DNA from: Gracilaria vermiculophylla
Lineage: Eukaryota > Rhodophyta > Florideophyceae > Gracilariales > Gracilariaceae
Assembly (NCBI GenBank): GCA_019155205.2
Contig: JAHNZQ020000010.1
Span: 2,390,636 to 2,413,762 of the forward strand
Direction: 5' to 3'
Length of the DNA: 23,127 bases
The position numbers were made by a program, and so were the translations under genes. The stretch's first letter is position 1. Each line of letters starts with the position of its first letter. The notes below the pieces were generated by a model. That model made no database searches. It had not been told where the DNA came from and worked only from the letters and a program-made list of their open reading frames with translations. Shown here piece by piece: positions 18,719-23,127 of the stretch.

Positions 18719-20650
18719 CGCTTTCTGGGCTGCTCGGAGTTCCTCTGCCGGGCAGTTCAATACGGGGTGGTCGAATCTCCGTCCTTGCCCTTCGGAAAAG
18801 GGAACGGGGTGGAGCTTGCAGACATCCCGCAAACTATGAAGGACAAATCGTTTGCAGCAGCGGACCTGGCGGAAGGCTGCGCAACCGGAATATATCTGGA
18901 AGTATCACAAGACCACGTATTGCGGGCGAAAGAGAACGGATCGGAAATATCTTCCGCCTTCACCGTATGTCATGACGGCCCCGAAGGGAAGAAAGGAGGA
19001 TTCGTTGTCAACCTTTCATCGCAGTCAAATATTTGGAAGAAAGGATCGGTACAGATAGACTCACCGTCAGATTTGGCCATGCAGATACAGCAAGGGGATT
19101 ATTTCATATCTTTCGACCTGCAGAAGGGCTATCGCCATTTCCGGCTACACCCGAGCATGAGAGAGTGGTTCATCTTCTGCTACAACGGAAGATACTACCA
19201 GTAAGTGGCCTTACCGTTCGGTTGGGGATGGTCTCCTCTTTCGTTTACACAATTAACCGCTCCATTTGTTCGCTGCTCACGAGAACGTGGCTTCAGAACA
19301 CTGGCTTACCTCGACGACTTCCTCATCGCGCCTTCCATCTTCAGAGTTGTAGCAGGCAGGAGACAATGCGCCCAAGTAAGAAAGGTAGTCAACTCTCTCT
19401 TGAAAAAATTTGGCTTGGGGCTAAATCCCTCTAAGGACTATTGGTTAGGTTCGACCAGGTTGGAACATCTCGGCGTGCTCATCGACAGCGCCGAGATGAT
19501 GTTTCTTTTGGCACCTCGAAAGCTCGAGAAAGTGCGGAGCTTATCGAAGTCTATCCTCAAGGACGCTCGCTTTGGACAAAGATGGGTGAGCATAAGAAAG
19601 ATCGAACACTTATGTGGGGTTTGCGTTGCGCTCTCGTTGGGTATGCCGTGGGCCATGTTCTATACCCGACCACTCTACTGGGACATGTCAGGAAACAGAG
19701 CGCCGGACAAACGAGGTCGAGTTCGCCTGAGCCACCAAAGGATCAGAGATCTCCGTCGAGGGAAGCAACTCAGCTCCTAAGAACTGAGTGGACGCCCAAT
19801 GGTTCCCCCTACCCCTTTTGCGGCTTTGAATACGGATGCAGCGGACGTTGGTTACGGAGGAGTCTTCAACGCCGAGGACCTCAGTCCGGAAGTGAACGGG
19901 TCTTGGAGAGCGCAAGGAATATGGAGCTGGAGAGACCGAGCACAATCTACCAGTTATCGCGAATTAAAGGCCATTCGCATGCTTCTCTCAGGAAACCTCG
20001 GGCGGAAGATTATCAAAGAACATCATCGAAACCTGCTCCTACACGTCGAAAACCAGGCCGTGGTGCATATCACCAATGCCTTTGTTTCGGCTTCAAGGCC
20101 AATGATGAGGGAGCTTCGCAAACTCAAGTTATTGCTGGACAGGCCCGGTGTGCGGCTCCGCTCAGAATGAATTCCTTCGGTGGCGAACAAGTTTGCAGAT
20201 GGCCTCTCGCGACGCTTCTATCGAGGAGACTTACAGATCAAGCGGCGGCTGAGGCATTCCATCGTGGCTGGTATGACAGCACCCCGAAACTCGTTTCCAT
20301 ACCGCCCTGTAGGAGAACATCCGCAGTTTTTGCGCCGTCAAGCATACGCGGAGCTGGCGTCCAAGTGGGACAGGGATCAAGTACGTCTTCTGTGCCCCCC
20401 AGTGGACTTTATATCGTCCACAATCTACAAGTTGAGAACAATGGCAGCTCCGGCGATGCTCCAGATCCCGCACTAGCCACGGCAGGAATGGTGCCAAGCG
20501 GCTTTGCGGATGGCATCTCGCGTCGAAGAGCTACGAGCTCCACCGCACACCATTTGGGCCGGATATCGGAAAATGAACCAAGATTTGAGCCTCCTACTGC
20601 TCGAAATGAATCCGAAGTGGAGCCTCCTACTGCTCGAAATGAACATGTAG
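18719..20650 (+). pseudogene. DIRS/Ngaro-type reverse transcriptase and RNase H
   Basis: One frame runs 644 codons with stops at 19202 (TAA), 19778 (TAA), 20168 (TGA, in place of Trp in SEWIPS) and 20474, and no frameshift. RT blocks: KGGFVVNLS, GDYFISFDLQKGYRHFRLHP, VALPFGWGWSPLSFTQL, LAYLDDFLIAP (YLDD at 19307-19318, intact) and LEHLGVLIDS. LPFGW and KGYRH/F..HP are typical of the DIRS superfamily, not of Gypsy or Copia. RNase H follows: LNTDAADVGYGGVF, SYRELKAIRMLL, VENQAVVHITNAF and NKFADGLSRRF. The tail (AGYRKMN, LLLLEMN) resembles the end of such polyproteins. It copied the element's RNA into DNA, which the recombinase then integrated. Start codon unclear; the frame opens after TAG 18716. 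Confidence 0.88.
20587..20643 (+). repeat. 33-bp tandem duplication at the end of the RT frame
   Basis: A 24-base unit (GAGCCTCCTACTGCTCGAAA plus TGAA) occurs at 20587-20610 and, exactly, at 20620-20643, a period of 33 bases. The duplication keeps the RT frame and doubles LLLLEMN near the polyprotein end. Perfect identity in such a decayed element suggests it is recent. Confidence 0.9.
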
Positions 20651-20850
20651 CTATGGGTCGCTCAGGGCGACGAATGGCTTTAGCAGACGCCACATTGGCT
20701 CGGTTGGGTTCGTTGCAAGCCACGAGAGGCATCCTTCGATCAGCAGAGCTCCTGTCCGACTAGGAATGGAGCGGACGCACGGTTGCCAGTCGAAACTCGC
20801 AATGGCGGGCGTGGATCGAATTCTGCTTCGTCAAAAATCGAACTGTGCTT
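20651..20850 (+). other. Decayed 3' end of the RT region
   Basis: Weak coding-like sequence continues after the TAG at 20648 with more stops. No domain is recognisable. It leads into the repeated non-coding module. Confidence 0.3.
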
Positions 20851-21380
20851 CCTGTAGTGCAATGCCCCAAAGGGGAAAAGACCACGAAGGCGTTTGGAAC
20901 CTCCCTCTCTATGAGGCGGCGCAGCGAACAGAGCACACTCCAGTAAGGCACAACTAGCCGGGTGTAAACCGGGGCCTCACCTTCGCGACTAGCGCAGAGG
21001 GCGTCAAGTGGAAAAGCGGTGACCCGGGTGCAATCCTCTAGCGAGGTACGAGCCCAGCTAACGGGAAGCGCGAGCCTGCTGTGGTAGCGGGTCGCGCGAG
21101 CGTGGCGGTGCCACGGGGCGAAAGAGGAAAAGACAAGGGGCGTGGAGCTATCCGGAGATCCGGTGAACTGTACCTCGTACGAGGACGAACGCGACAACGA
21201 TAGAAACACTCCAAAAGTTGGGTTCTATAACACGCAAGGCGGCTAAGCTACCGTGTGCAACGGGTAATCGCTCCGATGAGGAGTAGAGAGCGTCCGAAGG
21301 CGTAGAAGCTTAGGACCAAGACCCTTGGTGAGGGACTTTACTGTGTGCGGCGGCCGCGGGGCCGGTGCGCTAAGTACTGC
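20851..21380 (+). repeat. Non-coding module, copy B
   Basis: This copy starts CTGTAGTGCAATGCCCC, AAAGGGG, GACCAC and ends GTGCGCTAAGTACTGCTAC, matching copy A (4007-4620) at both ends and at internal anchors (GGAGATCCGG, GCGTCCGA). It lies between the RT/RNase H frame and the recombinase frame of the DIRS-like element. There is no protein homology. Copy B lacks the AT-rich tail seen after copies A and C. Confidence 0.5.
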
Positions 21381-21474
21381 TACATTGTGCAGTGCACAGT
21401 GTCATGCATCCCAGAATTGGGTTCTAAAGATATGTAAAATCCCCACAATTCGTGGCACACCTCTAGCAATCATT

Positions 21475-21776
21475 ATGTGGTCCACGTGTACCATCCGCAT
21501 CATGCGGCGCCATTACTATCATAAAATACTGTACCAGTCCCCAATGGGGTCATGAACCAAAGCCACGAAGTTCCTCGATACCGGGCGTTGCTCTATACTT
21601 CCGGTGACAAAGGCGCCCATGATTGCGTTTTTCGGATGGCTGGCAGCTGAGCGAGAGGCCGAGAGGCGCAGCGTCAGTATCACTTCTCTACCGCAGTACT
21701 TCAGTTCAGTGCGCCACATGCAACTTTCGCTAACAGGCACGCCGGCCCCAAACTTTCCATTCATAGCGCACGTTGT
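21475..21776 (+). pseudogene. Tyrosine recombinase N-terminal fragment (DIRS/Ngaro)
   Basis: Tyrosine recombinases replace the integrase in DIRS-type retrotransposons and insert circular cDNA. The frame reads YHKILYQSPMGS, TGA (21553-21555), TKATKFLDTGRCSILPVTKA, then IAFFGWLAAERE, SITSLPQYFSSVRHMQL and PNFPFIAHVV. This is the helical core-binding (SAM-like) domain pattern of phage-type integrases (W..F..WC; FI.WLA....S..S...YLSAIR..H). The catalytic Arg-His-Arg-Tyr part would follow but is cut off by the Gypsy LTR that begins at 21777. An apparent open frame to 21849 beyond that is LTR sequence. The recombinase is on the same strand as the RT upstream and probably belongs to the same element. 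Confidence 0.65.
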
Positions 21777-22331
21777 TGTAGTACAGTGGCTCTTACGGAA
21801 ATATGGTGGTTTGGCCTTTAGGTATAATATTCTTAAGGAGGGTTCGTAATTTATTAGCTGGGCCACGTGGTGCATAATCTTGCCCGCGTGCGCTACAGTA
21901 TCCTTAAGGTACGGTAGAATTTATTATTTATTTTAGATATTTTATGCAGGTAATTAGCACAGTAGTGAGACCTGCCGAGGCGGGCTCCCGGCTAGATATT
22001 TAAGCTACCGGTTGAGCTCCACCTCTGGGGAAGTAAAGACAAGCACCCTTGAGTCTTCTTCTACATTTTCCGGTTGGAGTCTCTTGTCTATTCACGCAGG
22101 TTTCTAAGCCGCCCATCCCCAGGAGGCATCATAGCAGTGCCTGTAGGAGCATTGTCCGCCCCAGTGAACCTTCCCCTCCGCTTGGTTTTTGCGGATCCCT
22201 TTCAGAATTCCTCCGGCTCGTGACAGCGGATACCGGAGACCACCTTTAGGAATACGCGCCTTTGGAGTCACTAAAAACTCCTAACGGACGTTGTGCTTTA
22301 TTACCTCGACAGGAGGGCTGACGTAACCACA
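21777..22331 (+). repeat. 5' LTR of a second Gypsy copy
   Basis: This 555-bp LTR runs from TGTAGTACAGTGG to AACCACA, of the same family as 2728-3281, 5519-6071 and 15499-16052. It is followed by a primer site and gag, so it is a 5' LTR whose element runs out of the window. The left flank GTTGT (21772-21776) is the expected target duplication. An AT-rich block (about 21830-21950) and ATATTTAAG near 22006 could hold the promoter. The hairpin GGAGT 22264-22268 / ACTCC 22277-22281 is conserved. Confidence 0.9.
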
Positions 22332-22333
22332 AC

Positions 22334-22357
22334 TGGTCTCCCGACTTAGAAGGTCAC
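22334..22357 (+). other. Primer binding site (plus copy)
   Basis: TGGTCTCCCGACTTAGAAGG starts two bases after the LTR end. It differs from the minus copy at one position in these 20 bases, far less than the surrounding sequence, which supports its function as the tRNA primer site. Confidence 0.7.
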
Positions 22358-22508
22358 AGTTCTTAAAGGATTCGCACAAGTCGCAGCATAACAGCGTTTC
22401 TAGTTTGCAAAGACCAACCCCCAACAGTGGAATTCTTTCTTAAGGTAATCCGGAAGTGGAAGCAAATCACCCCCGACCTATTCCTCTATGGACCCCTCAG
22501 AACATCCC

Positions 22509-23127
22509 ATGGAAACCCCCCTACAGGATCCTCACGCAACCGGCTCCGTCGGTGGGCGCAGCACGCGCAGCGCTGCCCAGGAGATGGCCGCCACAGTGGA
22601 GGACCCTAAAAGTCTCCTTCGGAATCCTGGCTCCTCTGAGGAGCGTTTCAGGAATCGCCTTAGGAAAATGCATGACCGGAGGCACGCGGACGCACCCGCG
22701 GCACCTCTGGAGAACGCCGACGTGGAGGTTATAGAACCGCACAGGGCGTCGCAGCCGCCACCTCAGGAATTGCAGGGACGCGAACACCCGGAGGCTAACA
22801 CCCTCCTGGAGTCCCTGGCCCCGCGCCTTACGGATTGGTTCTCACAGGACCTAGTCGAAAGAATTCCTGCAGGAGTGGAAGCCTACTTCGGAGCGCGCCG
22901 CCACGCCCTTGTGAAGGATATCGCAACGGAGAGCGCTCACCGTGCTGTGGATGCTTTGCTGGATTCGGACCCCTTCCTTGAGGTGATCTCAGATGTTATC
23001 CGTGCGGAGGTTCGCTCCCAAACCGCGCAGCTGCTCCCCGCAGCGGCGTTTCAAAGTTATTCATCCGTACAGGAGAGGTTCCCTCTATCTACACCTAAGG
23101 TGACCCTGGGCAGAGAAGGAAAGGATA
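22509..23127 (+). CDS. Gypsy gag, N-terminal part (open to window end)
   Basis: The frame starts at ATG 22509, 177 bases after the LTR, and stays open for 206 codons to the last base of the window, so it is cut by the window and not by a stop. It is the counterpart of 14849-15322 but lacks that copy's two nonsense codons. It begins METPLQDPHATGSVGGRSTR, then a basic helix (RFRNRLRKMHDRR), a Pro/Glu linker with REHPEAN, and LTDWFSQDLVERI, ESAHRAVDALL, DVIRAEVRSQTAQLLPAA. The Gag role (particle assembly, RNA packaging) is inferred from its position and from the capsid-like domain that follows in the other copy. This copy may be younger or more intact. Confidence 0.8.
   Translation, partial: METPLQDPHATGSVGGRSTRSAAQEMAATVEDPKSLLRNPGSSEERFRNRLRKMHDRRHADAPAAPLENADVEVIEPHRASQPPPQELQGREHPEANTLLESLAPRLTDWFSQDLVERIPAGVEAYFGARRHALVKDIATESAHRAVDALLDSDPFLEVISDVIRAEVRSQTAQLLPAAAFQSYSSVQERFPLSTPKVTLGREGKD

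Noticed and set aside
19441..20763. The longest single open frame in the window (440 codons, +).
   Set aside because: It overlaps the DIRS RT/RNase H in another frame, is rich in Arg/Ser/Pro and shows no domain, while the RT frame has clear motifs across the same bases. It is a shadow.
21270..21310. A hammerhead-ribozyme-like core (CCGATGAG ... CGAAG).
   Set aside because: The core differs from CUGAUGA...GAAA at key positions, stem II is only about three pairs and no stem III with a cleavage triplet is visible.

Overview
This window is a nest of decayed transposable elements from a eukaryotic genome; I see no intact host gene. An oomycete (water mould) fits best, at moderate confidence. The reasons are a Myb/SANT-like relic of a style common in oomycetes, Tc1, Copia, Gypsy and DIRS-type elements packed together, and a GCTCATTC initiator-like motif about 65 bases upstream of one start codon. 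A fungus or another protist is not excluded.

Layout. 1-1000: Tc1/mariner transposase pseudogene (+). 1434-1958: broken Myb/SANT-like gene (+). 2048-5518: a Ty1/copia polyprotein on the minus strand, cut by a solo Gypsy LTR (2728-3281) and by about 1.4 kb of repeated non-coding modules (about 3376-4805). 5519-16052: a full-length but decayed Ty3/Gypsy chromodomain element on the minus strand, with two ~553-bp LTRs, a primer binding site, a polypurine tract, gag, protease, RT, RNase H, integrase and chromodomain. 16053-17969: mostly unassigned old sequence, with a Myb-like scrap and the 3' end of a second Tc1 copy. 17970-21776: a DIRS/Ngaro-like tyrosine-recombinase retrotransposon (+): ORF1, RT/RNase H, a non-coding module, then the start of the recombinase. 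21777-23127: a second Gypsy copy (+) inserted in the recombinase gene, with an LTR, a primer site and a gag that is open to the window end.

The most interesting part is inside the Gypsy element. Between the end of pol and the 3' LTR lies a ~2.2-kb open frame on the opposite strand (6582-8753, about 724 codons). It has only two nonsense codons and no frameshift until an A8 run at its very end, while pol on the other strand has collected at least six stops and three frameshifts. Its product, a Trp/Tyr-rich N-terminal half, a Pro/Ala/Val linker and a helical C-terminus, matches no family I recognise.

A second signal is a strong excess of the quasi-palindrome CCT-N(1-2)-AGG, often CACCTnAGG in the sense orientation. 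It runs through this Gypsy family, in LTRs as well as coding DNA, but not through neighbouring DNA.

All three Gypsy insertion edges that can be read fall inside coding sequence of other retroelements, which fits chromodomain-guided integration into silent chromatin.
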